A stretch of DNA of 64,000 nt from Pseudomonas luteola NBRC 103146. Its GTDB lineage: Bacteria; Pseudomonadota; Gammaproteobacteria; Pseudomonadales; Pseudomonadaceae. The position numbers and the translations under genes are program-made. Below the pieces are notes generated by a model, which had not been told where the DNA came from, did not search any database, and saw only the letters and a list, made by a program, of their open reading frames with translations. Below, in pieces: positions 14,285 through 23,531 of the stretch (the first letter of the stretch is position 1; every line of letters starts with the position of its first letter). The stretch is taken from contig NZ_BDAE01000003.1 in the NCBI RefSeq assembly GCF_002091675.1, positions 186,001-250,000 on the forward strand, in the 5' to 3' direction.

Positions 14285-17200
14285 TCATTCCTTCTGTCCA
14301 GAGTAGGTCGGAGAAGGCACTTCATCCTTGCTCAAGGTGCGCTCAGATCCTTCCCTATTCTTTACAGACACTTCCAGCTGGCGAAAGGCGATCTCTATAT
14401 TGTTCTCCCTGAACAGTCGCTCGATGCTGCGGTTGATTTCATCAGTAGCAAAGCCGCGATCGCCCAGCTCCCGCACGTGAACGCGTAACTCATGGTTCAG
14501 TGTGTTCTCACCAAACGCCTGTAGCAGGACCATTGGTTCTGGATCATGCAAAACCCTGGGATTGTCGTAGGCGGCCTTATAGAGCAGCTCGCGTACTTTT
14601 TCCAGATCGGAGCCGTTGGCCACATTAACCAGCAGCGTGATACGCGTCATGGTGTCTGTCAGCGTCCAGTTGATGAGCTGACTCGTCACGAACGTCTTGT
14701 TAGGCACAATGACGGATTTGTTGTCAGCATCAGTGATATGGGTCGCCCGGATCTGAATGCGTTTGACTGTGCCTGTAACATTACCGATGGTAATCAGGTC
14801 GCCGATTCGAACAGGGCGTTCGAACAGGATGATCAGGCCGGAAATGAAGTTACCGAATATCTCCTGAAGGCCAAAACCCAAACCAACCGAGAGGGCCGCT
14901 GCCAGCCACTGGAGTTTGTCCCAGCTAACGCCCAGCGTGGAGAGCGAACTGATAACACCTACGCTGATGATGACATAGGACAATAGCGTCGTGGTTGCAT
15001 ACGCGGTCCCTTGAGCCAGGCTCAGGCGGGAAAGTACCACAACCTCAAGCAGGCCGGGCAGGTTGCGTGCCAGTGCAAAGGTGAGGCCTGCAAAGATGAC
15101 CGCTTTGATGACGTCTCGCAGGGTAATCGGCATCATGGTTGCCGACTCACCCGTACCGCTGCTGTACTGGTAAAGCGTGACGTTATCCAGGTATGAGAAG
15201 ACTGCCACCACGTCCACCCAGACCCAATACAGTACTCCCAGGAAGCCTAACCATAGGGCAAGGCGGATTAGACGTAAGGACTGCTGATTGACCTGCTCCA
15301 TATCCAGCGCAGGCTCTTCTATGGCTTCACCGGTTTCACCTGCCTCCTGCATGCTCTGTCGCTTGGCCAGGGCGCGATGATAGGCGAGGCGCCTTGCGGC
15401 CACGCTTAAGCCCCGCGAGAAGGCGGCTTCGAGAATGACCCAGCAGAGCAGCAGATACAGCGTATCGATAAGCCGGTCGGTCAGTTTCAGTGAGGTGTAG
15501 TAGTAGCCTAGGCAAACAGCCAGGAACAGTCCGGCCGGAATGGCGGTAATGATTAGTCCAAACATCAGCCGGAAGAAGGGCAGACGTTCTCGAGCCGCCG
15601 TGTTAAGCAAGGAGCGACCCAGCATCCAAGACATGCTGGCATAGCAGATCAGAACAATAAGAATACCCAGTACGTCTTCAGACAGGCTTGTCAGCTGACG
15701 TTGGGCAATGGCTGCTACGGCCATTAATGCCAAGGCCAAAAGGCCTAGACGCCTGACCAGGCGGCGCATGGAATCTACTTGCGCGCGTGACCAGCGGAAA
15801 TGGGTCTCTGCAACACCTCCACCCTCCAGTAGGCGGTAAACGGTATAGAACACCAGCCAGCCGGCGGCCATCTCCATAAGCGCTGCGCCAATGGATGCGT
15901 TCACGCCCCGCTTGTCGCCCTCAAGGGCAACGCCGATCAAACCTAGCGACAGGCTGACAGGAAGAGTCAGCAGCACGGTCAGAAGGATCGCAAGCGGCGT
16001 GTGTAGCTGGCTGTCACGTTGGAAGTGCCCAATATCCTTGTTCAAGGCATTGAGTTTTTCGTAAAGATACCGACGCTTCCACAGCAGCGTTGCAATAGCA
16101 AGAATGAGAGGCAGAAACAGCCAGGGGCGTTCGGCCAGGCCGGCTGATAGCTCGCCTGCACTGGCGCGCCAGGGCACATTTGCAATCTGCTCGACCAACG
16201 ACTTGGGCGCATCCTTGAGCCAGCCCCAATCCAGCGGGCGATTGCTGGGAATCCAGAACATCTGCTCATCAAGCGTTGAGCGGAGACTTTCGCTGGTCGC
16301 TAACAGTTGCTGCTGGTTCAGCTGAAGTGTAATTGACTCACTTAGCAACGCACTTAGTTCGGTACTTAGGCGATCCTGCAGGTCCGCTCGGGTTCTGATC
16401 AGTTCCAGTAGTTTCTTGCGAAGCTCAGGCGTCACCTGCTCGGGCGGCATCTGAGCCATGACCTTGTCCAGGTAATCCCAAGGGTTGGCGATTTGCGTGC
16501 GCTGCTGGTTCAAGTCGAACTGGTATAGACGTATATCGGCAATCTCGTCCGTCAGCCCCTTGGTTGCTTCAACCGTTGGCAGGGAAGCCCGCTGTTGATA
16601 GAGCAGCTTGGAAAGCAGCAGGCTGCCTTTCAGGACATTGATCTGCTGCTGCATGGTCTCGCCGGTCTGCTTGAGCTGATCAAGTCGCTGCTTGATTTCA
16701 AGATTGTTTCGAGTGAGCTCATTCAGGCGATCCGTCGCACGCAAGAGGTAGTCGGAAAGCTTGAGGTTAAGATTTGTTTCGCTGGTCAGGACATCGTTAC
16801 TACCTGCTGTCTTCTGCGATTCACGAGACAGGGCGGCAAAGGTTTCCTCTGACTGCTGGCGACGTTTGCTGCTGATGAGGGCTTGCAGATCGAGACTTTC
16901 TTTCTCGATCAGTTTTACACGCTCCGTGTAGAGTTCACGTTGAATGGTGCCAAGGTCTTGCAGCGTGCTGTTGCCCGAAAGTTCCTGCTTGCGCAGTTGA
17001 ATCAGTGCGTTGCGTTCCGCCTGTTCGGCTAATAGCTGATTGCGACGTTCAGGCGTAATGGGCTTACCGCTTTCCTTGCCACTCTTGAGAATGTCGGCAA
17101 TGGTCTGTACCCGCATTTGCGCATTGCTGATTTCGACCTGGGCACGCTCGGGACGCGTTTGCGATGTGATGACCAGTGTATTGGCATCATTCAGGGCGTT

Positions 17201-17608
17201 CTGCCAGTCGTTGAGCTGTGAGTTGCGCTGGCTTTGAAGATTCTCCAACTCCTGGGGACTGGCGTTGGCATAGCGTTGGGTAACCGGGGGCTTGTCCTGC
17301 TCGGTCTGGAGCTTGGCCAGGTCCTTTTGGGCATCCTTGATCAGCTGCGGTGCTTGTGTGATCTTGCGTTTTACATCCGCTAGGTCCTGCTCATGCTGAT
17401 CCCTCTGGTCCAGTAGCTGCAGCGTATTTTTCAGAATGTCCTGAACGGTCTGCTGATCGGAGGCAGAAAGCTTCCGGTCCGCCAACGTGTCCAGGCTATG
17501 CTGAATCTGCTTGGCATCAGGCAGGTTGGATTCTTGTGAATAAGCGAGCGGAAAGTTGAGACAAAAGCCCAACAACACGATCTTGAGCAGAATACGCAAG
17601 GAAAGCAT
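14285..17608 (-). CDS. Large mechanosensitive channel, MscK/MscM type
   Basis: An inner-membrane channel that opens under membrane tension to release solutes after osmotic downshock. The 1107-residue length matches MscK and MscM of E. coli (about 1100). A signal peptide (MLSLRILLKIVLLGFCLNFPLAYS) precedes a long, Gln- and Leu-rich coiled-coil periplasmic domain (about 30-480). A multi-helix membrane domain follows (about 490-850). The MscS core has the pore-lining helix in LSVGLGFGLQEIFGNFISGLIILFERPV and the beta-domain beginning IGDLITIGNVTGTVKRI. The ATG at 17608 gives the best signal peptide; a GTG two codons upstream is also possible. I cannot separate MscK from MscM by eye. Confidence 0.9.
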   Translation of the reverse strand: MLSLRILLKIVLLGFCLNFPLAYSQESNLPDAKQIQHSLDTLADRKLSASDQQTVQDILKNTLQLLDQRDQHEQDLADVKRKITQAPQLIKDAQKDLAKLQTEQDKPPVTQRYANASPQELENLQSQRNSQLNDWQNALNDANTLVITSQTRPERAQVEISNAQMRVQTIADILKSGKESGKPITPERRNQLLAEQAERNALIQLRKQELSGNSTLQDLGTIQRELYTERVKLIEKESLDLQALISSKRRQQSEETFAALSRESQKTAGSNDVLTSETNLNLKLSDYLLRATDRLNELTRNNLEIKQRLDQLKQTGETMQQQINVLKGSLLLSKLLYQQRASLPTVEATKGLTDEIADIRLYQFDLNQQRTQIANPWDYLDKVMAQMPPEQVTPELRKKLLELIRTRADLQDRLSTELSALLSESITLQLNQQQLLATSESLRSTLDEQMFWIPSNRPLDWGWLKDAPKSLVEQIANVPWRASAGELSAGLAERPWLFLPLILAIATLLWKRRYLYEKLNALNKDIGHFQRDSQLHTPLAILLTVLLTLPVSLSLGLIGVALEGDKRGVNASIGAALMEMAAGWLVFYTVYRLLEGGGVAETHFRWSRAQVDSMRRLVRRLGLLALALMAVAAIAQRQLTSLSEDVLGILIVLICYASMSWMLGRSLLNTAARERLPFFRLMFGLIITAIPAGLFLAVCLGYYYTSLKLTDRLIDTLYLLLCWVILEAAFSRGLSVAARRLAYHRALAKRQSMQEAGETGEAIEEPALDMEQVNQQSLRLIRLALWLGFLGVLYWVWVDVVAVFSYLDNVTLYQYSSGTGESATMMPITLRDVIKAVIFAGLTFALARNLPGLLEVVVLSRLSLAQGTAYATTTLLSYVIISVGVISSLSTLGVSWDKLQWLAAALSVGLGFGLQEIFGNFISGLIILFERPVRIGDLITIGNVTGTVKRIQIRATHITDADNKSVIVPNKTFVTSQLINWTLTDTMTRITLLVNVANGSDLEKVRELLYKAAYDNPRVLHDPEPMVLLQAFGENTLNHELRVHVRELGDRGFATDEINRSIERLFRENNIEIAFRQLEVSVKNREGSERTLSKDEVPSPTYSGQKE

Positions 17609-17628
17609 GATCACATCTTGGCAGCAGG

Positions 17629-17657
17629 AAAGGCGAGGAGGTTAAATCCCCGCCTTT
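17629..17657 (-). terminator. Weak hairpin between antiporter and channel genes
   Basis: AAAGGCG (17629-17635) pairs with CGCCTTT (17651-17657), with partly paired GGAGG/CCC inside. On the minus strand it lies between the antiporter stop and the mscK-type start and is followed by CCTGCTGCC rather than a T-run. It may be a weak terminator or a leader structure. Confidence 0.3.
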
Positions 17658-17701
17658 GCTGACGCAACCGCTCTTGTCGGTCGAGCCGACTACCGCACGA
17701 A

Positions 17702-19438
17702 TCAGAGGAAAAGAGCAGGCCCTGAACGGCCCTCTGGGAACTTGACCCCAATCTTTCTCACACGATTGCCTTCAAGCGAAGCGACTGTCCAGGTCAGACC
17801 GCTCCATTCGATCTGGTCGCCAATGACTGGCTCGCCACCAATGCGCTGGGTAATAAAGCTTCCCAACGTTTGCTCCCCATCCAGCTCGCCAAGGTTAAGG
17901 CCATAGAGCGAGGCCACCGCCTTAAGCTCTGCGTTGGCTTCCAGTACGAAATCACCGAAGAAGCGTTGGCCTCGCTCCGGCGCCTGACTGAACAGCTTGC
18001 CCAGGGCGGGGAGATCATATTCATGACCAATGACACACAGGATATCGCCTGCCTCCAGCTTGGTACTGCCGGAAGGGTGCAGGAGTTGCTCCCCGCGAAA
18101 CAGCGCCGCGATACGTGTATTAGGCGGCATTTTCAACTCGCGAAGCGCCGCGCCAATACACCATTTCTCCTTGCCCAGGCGGTAGACGAAAAGCTCCCAC
18201 TCACTGGTGGGATGCACCTGCAGGCCAGAGCGCGAGAACGGGGCGGGTTCGGGCGGTACAGTGACGCGTAGCCACTTTGCCGCGAGTGGGAGGCTTGAAC
18301 CTTGTAGCAGCAGCGAAACCAGAACGATAAAGAAGGCTACGTTAAAGAACAGTTGAGCCTGGGGCAGCCCTGCCATCATAGGGAAGACAGCCAGAATGAT
18401 GGGTACCGCTCCGCGTAAACCTACCCATGAAATGAATAACTTTTCGCGGCCATGGAAAGCCTTGAAGGGAAGCAGACCCACGAAGACTGAAAGGGGACGT
18501 GCGATCACGATCATCCAGAGAGCCAGACCCAGGGCAGGTAGGGCAATGGGAAGCAGGTTGTGCGGCTCTACTAGAAGTCCCAGCACCAGGAACATACCGA
18601 TTTGCGCCAGCCAGGCCATACCATCCAGCATATGTAACATGCCGTGGCGGCTCCGAATTGGTCGATTGCCCATGACCAGACCCGCCAGATACACCGCCAG
18701 GATGCCACTGCCATGGGCTGCGTTGGTAATGGCGAAAATGAATAGACCACCACTGACTGCCAGTAGCGGATAGAGCCCATCTGCCAGCTGCATACGGTTG
18801 ATAAGTTGAAGCAGCAACCAGCCGCCACCCAGTCCGAGCAGGCTGCCAATGGCAAATTCGCGAACGAAGTTCCAGACGAGCCCCCAGCTGAAGCCCGTTT
18901 GACCGCTGGCCAGAAGCTCAATCAGCGTGACGGTGAGAAAAACCGCCATGGGATCATTGCTGCCTGACTCGATTTCAAGGGTTGCGGTGACACGCTCATT
19001 GAGCCCGCGTCCGCCCAGTAGTGAAAACACCGCGGCAGCATCGGTTGAGCCGACAATAGCGCCGATCAGCAGCCCTTGCAGCAGGCTCAGGTCAAGAAGC
19101 CACGCCGCCATGGCGCCCGTTAAACCGGCAGTGATCACTACACCCACGGTTGCCAGGGACAATGCTGGCCAGAGCGCCACCCGGAAACTGGATACGCGTG
19201 TACGCATACCACCGTCCAGCAGAATGATCGCCAGGGCAAGGTTACCTACCAGGTAGGCGAGGGGGTAGTTGTTGAAATTGATATGACCAGGGCCGTCTAC
19301 GCCTGCCAGCATCCCGACTGCAAGAAAAATCACAAGAATGGGAATGCCCAGGCGTGAGGAAAGCGAGCTGACCAGAATGGAGAGACCGACCAGGACCGCG
19401 CCAATCAAAAATAGGCTATTGATTGTGACGGCATCCAA
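17702..19438 (-). CDS. CPA1 potassium or sodium/proton antiporter, NhaP2/CvrA type
   Basis: A 578-residue inner-membrane antiporter. Residues of about 1-390 hold twelve or so membrane helices of the Na+/H+ exchanger fold, with the core motifs [22 protein letters not shown] and [13 protein letters not shown], where the Asp pair carries ion exchange. The C-terminal cytoplasmic part has a TrkA-C-like domain (about 400-490) and a CorC/HlyC-like domain at the end. This layout is typical of NhaP2 (YcgO/CvrA), which exports K+ for protons. The start is a TTG at 19438, supported by AGGAG seven bases upstream; no in-frame ATG fits the conserved N-terminus. Pairing with a mechanosensitive channel suggests an osmotic theme. 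Confidence 0.9.
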   Translation of the reverse strand: MDAVTINSLFLIGAVLVGLSILVSSLSSRLGIPILVIFLAVGMLAGVDGPGHINFNNYPLAYLVGNLALAIILLDGGMRTRVSSFRVALWPALSLATVGVVITAGLTGAMAAWLLDLSLLQGLLIGAIVGSTDAAAVFSLLGGRGLNERVTATLEIESGSNDPMAVFLTVTLIELLASGQTGFSWGLVWNFVREFAIGSLLGLGGGWLLLQLINRMQLADGLYPLLAVSGGLFIFAITNAAHGSGILAVYLAGLVMGNRPIRSRHGMLHMLDGMAWLAQIGMFLVLGLLVEPHNLLPIALPALGLALWMIVIARPLSVFVGLLPFKAFHGREKLFISWVGLRGAVPIILAVFPMMAGLPQAQLFFNVAFFIVLVSLLLQGSSLPLAAKWLRVTVPPEPAPFSRSGLQVHPTSEWELFVYRLGKEKWCIGAALRELKMPPNTRIAALFRGEQLLHPSGSTKLEAGDILCVIGHEYDLPALGKLFSQAPERGQRFFGDFVLEANAELKAVASLYGLNLGELDGEQTLGSFITQRIGGEPVIGDQIEWSGLTWTVASLEGNRVRKIGVKFPEGRSGPALFL

Positions 19439-19592
19439 ATCGAAACTCCTGCATAGTGGGTAGGCGCGATGCGCTGGATTCTTGATTTAACCTGTTGATT
19501 CGGCAAGCTGTCAAAATTAATGCCAGATTCTTTTGAGCCATGCGACGAACAGGGGACTTCCAGTACACTGCGCGCCTTCACAGGAGCGAATC

Positions 19593-20438
19593 ATGAATTA
19601 CCGACACGCCTTCCATGCCGGAAACCATGCCGATGTGCTGAAGCACTTTGTACTGTCTCGCGTATTGATGTTGCTGGGGCGCAAGGAAACACCCTACGCC
19701 TATCTGGACACACATTCGGGCATAGGGCTTTACGATCTGCTGGGAGATCAGGCTAGCCGTACCGGTGAATGGCAAGGTGGAATAGGCCGACTCTGGGAGG
19801 CGAAAGACCTCCCTGATCCGCTTGTCGCTTACAAGGAGGCTGTCGCTGCTCTTAATAGTGATGGGGCGTTGCGCTTCTACCCGGGGTCACCCGAAATCGC
19901 TCGGCGCTTTTCCCGTCCCCAGGATCGTTTGCACTTGAATGAGCTGCATCCTGAAGATGCTCTGCTGCTCAAGGAAAACATGGGGCAAGAAAGACGGATC
20001 GCTGTTCATCATCGGGACGGCTGGCTGTTACCCAAAGCACTGCTGCCCGTGCAGGAGAAACGCGCTGTGCTCTTGATCGATCCGCCTTTTGAAAAGGTGG
20101 ACGAGTTTGAGCGGTGTTCAATGGCATTAAAGGAAAGCATTGCCCGTATGCGGCAGATCGTGACCGCTATCTGGTATCCTATCAAGGACCAGCGTCAGCT
20201 CAAGCGGTTTTATCAGGATCTGCAAAAAAGTAATGCGCCCAAACTTTTGCGAGCCGAGCTTTGGGTGCATCCCACCGACAATCCGGTGGGACTCAATGGC
20301 TCTGGTATGGTGATTTCCAATCCTCCGTGGGGATTGGAGGACGAGCTTAGAAGCGTCTTGCCCTGGCTTGCCAAACAATTGGGACAAAGCCAGCCTGGCT
20401 GGAAGCTGGACTGGCTGATCGAGGAAAAAAGCACCTGA
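19593..20438 (+). CDS. rlmJ: 23S rRNA (adenine(2030)-N6)-methyltransferase
   Basis: RlmJ methylates A2030 of 23S rRNA using S-adenosylmethionine. The 281-residue protein begins with the family hallmark MNYRHAFHAGNHADVLKHFVL. It carries LDTHSGIGLYDL (SAM region), the catalytic motif IDPPFE, and later NPPWGLEDEL. The ATG at 19593 has CAGGAG eight bases upstream; a longer reading from 19533 has no supporting site. It stands alone, divergent from the antiporter gene. Confidence 0.95.
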   Translation: MNYRHAFHAGNHADVLKHFVLSRVLMLLGRKETPYAYLDTHSGIGLYDLLGDQASRTGEWQGGIGRLWEAKDLPDPLVAYKEAVAALNSDGALRFYPGSPEIARRFSRPQDRLHLNELHPEDALLLKENMGQERRIAVHHRDGWLLPKALLPVQEKRAVLLIDPPFEKVDEFERCSMALKESIARMRQIVTAIWYPIKDQRQLKRFYQDLQKSNAPKLLRAELWVHPTDNPVGLNGSGMVISNPPWGLEDELRSVLPWLAKQLGQSQPGWKLDWLIEEKST

Positions 20439-20439
20439 T

Positions 20440-20457
20440 GTAGCCGGGGTTGGCTAC
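20440..20457 (+). terminator. Small hairpin after rlmJ
   Basis: GTAGCC (20440-20445) and GGCTAC (20452-20457) form a six-base stem directly after the rlmJ stop, followed by CTTCTTCGATTCC. The short stem and interrupted T-run make this only a possible terminator between convergent genes. Confidence 0.3.
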
Positions 20458-20494
20458 CTTCTTCGATTCCAAGGCCTTACAACAGGCGGCGCGA

Positions 20495-23182
20495 CTAGAT
20501 CTTGTTGAGGTTCAGATAGCGACGAAGGCTATCAAGCAGCTCGTTACCAGGAATGGGACGGTCAAACAGATAACCCTGGCCTACGTCGCAATGATGGCGA
20601 CGTAGAAAGCTCAGCTGTTGCGTCGTTTCGATACCTTCAGCCACAACTTTGAGTCGCAGGTTATGGGCCATGGCCACTACGGCCGACGTGATCTCCATAT
20701 CGTCCTGATTGGCCGGAATATCCTTGATAAAGCTTCGGTCGATCTTGATGACATCGATCGGGAATTTCTTGAGGTAGCTGAGTGAAGAATAGCCTGTGCC
20801 GAAATCGTCCATGGCCAAGCTGAGCCCGATTTGCTTCATTTCCTCTAGCTGCTGGCGTGTCTCATCGGTTGCATCCAGGAGCAGGCTTTCGGTCAGTTCA
20901 AGTTCAAGGCGATGAGGAGGGAGGCGCTCTTCAATCAGAATGCTTCTGATTGAGCTGACAAGCTCCTGATCAGTGAACTGCTTGGGAGAAAGGTTGATCG
21001 CCATCTGCAAATGGCCCAGACCAGCGGCATCCAGCGCCTTGATTTGCCTGCAGGCTTCCCGAATGACCCATTTACCAATCGGGATGATCAGGCCGGTCTC
21101 TTCCGCCACGCTGATGAACTGATCGGGTCGTATCATGCCCCGTTCGGGGTGATTCCAGCGCAACAGCGCTTCAAGCCCCAGCAGTTGGGCACTTTTGAGG
21201 CAGATCTTTGGCTGGTAATGAACTTCCAGCTCGTTGAGCTCGAGGGCTCGTCGAAGGTTATTCTGCATGAACAGCTTGTGACTGGCTTCGGTCACCAGCG
21301 ATTGTGTATAGACCTGTACCCGGTTTCCGCCGCTAGCCTTGGCCTTGTGCAACGCCAGGCCGGCATGCTTCATGAGTGTCTGCGAGTCCTTGCCGTGATC
21401 AGGGGTGACGGTCAGACCAATCGAGCAACTGACCAGCGTTGGCTGGCTTTCAACATAAATGGGCTTTTCGAGCATGCTTAGCAGTGCGCTCGCAACATCC
21501 AACCCTTCCTGGGCATCCATCTGCTCAAGCAGCACGGCGAACTCATTGCTGGCGATCCGCGCGATCAGCGTACTTTGCCCCAGTGAGCTTTGCAGGCGCC
21601 TGGCCAGGCTGACCAGCAGGTTATCGCCGGCTTCATGGCCAAGGCTGTCATTGATGCGCTTGAAATGATCGATATCGATCAGCATCAGGCAGTTATGGAT
21701 GTCTTCCCGTCCTGCCAGGCGCTTTTCCAGGCGATCGATGAAATAGTGACGGTTGGCCAGCCCTGTCAGGCTGTCACGATAGGCCAGCTTTTCCATGTTT
21801 TGCTGGGTCAGCTTTGCCTGCGTGATGTCCTCGAAGATACCAATGTAGTGGGTCAGCTCACCGTTATCTGAGTAGACTTTGGAGAGCGAAAGATGACCCC
21901 AGTAGGAGATCTGGTCCTTGCGCTGGCAGCGAAGCTCGCCTTGCCAGCTGTTCTGTTTTTCCAGAGCTGCATAGGCGTCAGGCAGGAGTTCTGACCAGTT
22001 GGTCAATGCCGGTAGCTCACTGATGGGCTGACCGCAGACTTCTTCGGCAGTGTACTGGGTAATGGTTGTAAAGCTGGGGTTGATGTATTCGATCTCTCCT
22101 TTGCGATTGACCAGCAGAAAAGCATTGGCGCTCTGCTCAACCGCCCGTTGGAACAGATGCAGGGCATGGGTGGCACTGCGGCGCTCCTGGCTATCAAGCA
22201 CTTTGGCGTACTGATCGGCCAGTTCGCAGGCAAACGCAATTTCATCATTCTGCCAGATTCTGGGCTGGCCGGTTTGCTCAAGGCGAAGGATGCCTAATAC
22301 CCGGCCATCTACACGTATGCAGATATCCAGAAGCGAGCGAATGTCATGGGCGAGCAGATACGGCTTGGTCCATTCACGTGTACGAGGATCATGTTGAGCA
22401 TCCTGCGCATCGATTGATCGGGCCTTATGAAGCGCCTCCACATACGCTGGAAAATCATCCAATGACCACGAGGAGACAGACGACGTATTAGGAGATTCGC
22501 CATTAGTGTAGACAGAGCGTAAATGGTTTTCGCCCACCTGCCACACACTGGCTCGTTTCACGCTACAGGTTTCACTGGCTGCACGAGTGATCAGTTGGGC
22601 CGCTTCCTGAAGCGGGTCGCTGGAGCTGTAGGCGTGTTGTGTCAATTCAAGCAAAAGATTGCGGTGTGCTCTTACCCGATCAACACGAGCTTGTTCCTGT
22701 ACGCAGGACTGCTCAAGAAGATCCAGCGAGGCTTTAAGATCCCTGTTTTGCGCCATCAGCGTAGTAGTCAGTCGCTCGGCCTCTGAAGCCAGCTCCACAG
22801 GAATCAGGTAGCCGTGCAGGATTTCACGACCATGGCGGGAGATTGCCTCGCCAATTTCAACCATTGACGTCGCGCCTGCCGGTGCGTGCAGGGTATAGCG
22901 AATGACGTAATGGCGGCGCTTGAGCAATTGCTGCTGTATGGCATCGTGCAGGTGATAGCGTGCCGCAGGCTCCATGAGGCTGGCGTAAGGCGACTCGAGA
23001 AGCGAGCAAAGCTCATAGGCAGGCAGCCCCAGACTTTTTTCACATGCCTGGTCTAGATCCAGCAGCGCCCAGCTGGGCTCATTGAGCCGCTCGAAGCGCA
23101 ACATCCCCAGCTGTGCGGGCACAGGCGGCTGCGTAGCAACCTCGGCCACTGAGAGACTGGCAGCATCAGGATGAATCTTCAT
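20495..23182 (-). CDS. PAS/GAF/PAS-GGDEF-EAL protein, likely c-di-GMP phosphodiesterase
   Basis: An 895-residue signalling protein without obvious membrane segments. It has an N-terminal PAS-like region (about 25-140), a coiled stretch, a GAF-like domain (about 185-340), a PAS domain (about 345-460), then GGDEF and EAL domains. The EAL domain looks active: E671-A-L-L-R675, NLSPKQF, DDFGTGYSS, KIDRSF, EGIET and QGYLF are all present. The GGDEF signature is instead ASNEF (544-548), so cyclase activity is unlikely and the domain may only bind GTP or regulate. I preferred the ATG at 23182 (MKIHPDAAS); a TTG at 23200 would add six residues. It is transcribed separately from aceEF, whose terminator lies upstream. 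Confidence 0.92.
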   Translation of the reverse strand: MKIHPDAASLSVAEVATQPPVPAQLGMLRFERLNEPSWALLDLDQACEKSLGLPAYELCSLLESPYASLMEPAARYHLHDAIQQQLLKRRHYVIRYTLHAPAGATSMVEIGEAISRHGREILHGYLIPVELASEAERLTTTLMAQNRDLKASLDLLEQSCVQEQARVDRVRAHRNLLLELTQHAYSSSDPLQEAAQLITRAASETCSVKRASVWQVGENHLRSVYTNGESPNTSSVSSWSLDDFPAYVEALHKARSIDAQDAQHDPRTREWTKPYLLAHDIRSLLDICIRVDGRVLGILRLEQTGQPRIWQNDEIAFACELADQYAKVLDSQERRSATHALHLFQRAVEQSANAFLLVNRKGEIEYINPSFTTITQYTAEEVCGQPISELPALTNWSELLPDAYAALEKQNSWQGELRCQRKDQISYWGHLSLSKVYSDNGELTHYIGIFEDITQAKLTQQNMEKLAYRDSLTGLANRHYFIDRLEKRLAGREDIHNCLMLIDIDHFKRINDSLGHEAGDNLLVSLARRLQSSLGQSTLIARIASNEFAVLLEQMDAQEGLDVASALLSMLEKPIYVESQPTLVSCSIGLTVTPDHGKDSQTLMKHAGLALHKAKASGGNRVQVYTQSLVTEASHKLFMQNNLRRALELNELEVHYQPKICLKSAQLLGLEALLRWNHPERGMIRPDQFISVAEETGLIIPIGKWVIREACRQIKALDAAGLGHLQMAINLSPKQFTDQELVSSIRSILIEERLPPHRLELELTESLLLDATDETRQQLEEMKQIGLSLAMDDFGTGYSSLSYLKKFPIDVIKIDRSFIKDIPANQDDMEITSAVVAMAHNLRLKVVAEGIETTQQLSFLRRHHCDVGQGYLFDRPIPGNELLDSLRRYLNLNKI

Positions 23183-23443
23183 GCGGCGGTTCGCTTCCAA
23201 CGGCCCTTGATAAGGGGCGCGTACTTATGGGTTATGCCAAGTCGACTTAACGAAAGGGCGTACAGTAAGCCAATCCGGTTTTATTTGCAGTGACTGTCTT
23301 CTGGATTCCGCCAGAACGAGGCACCCATAAGTCCTTTCAGGGAGCAAGGGTGCATCAAGCCAACCACACTGACAAGCGTCTCGATAAAACAGACAGCAGC
23401 TTTCTACTAAGAAGCTTTATCGATCCAGCAAGTCAAATTCTTT
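23183..23443. other. Gene-free stretch between the EAL gene and the aceEF terminator
   Basis: No gene is evident here. It should contain the promoter of the EAL gene, but I see no convincing -35/-10 pair and no sigma-54 site. Near its right end TCGATAAA (23381-23388) and TTTATCGA (23416-23423) are perfect inverted copies. They enclose a second, imperfect helix (AGCTT / AAGCT), so the RNA would be structured there. Confidence 0.5.
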
Positions 23444-23448
23444 AAAAA

Positions 23449-23473
23449 AAACCCTGCCGGGGTGGCAGGGTTT
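23449..23473 (-). terminator. Rho-independent terminator of aceEF
   Basis: A perfect 10-bp stem (23449-23458 with 23464-23473) has a five-base loop. On the minus strand it is followed by an uninterrupted T-run (23448-23444). It lies about 60 bases after the aceF stop. Confidence 0.9.
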
Positions 23474-23531
23474 CAGATGACCGAGCATTTCATCGGCCAG
23501 ACGGTTGCCGGCAGAGGCCGGCATCGTCTCT

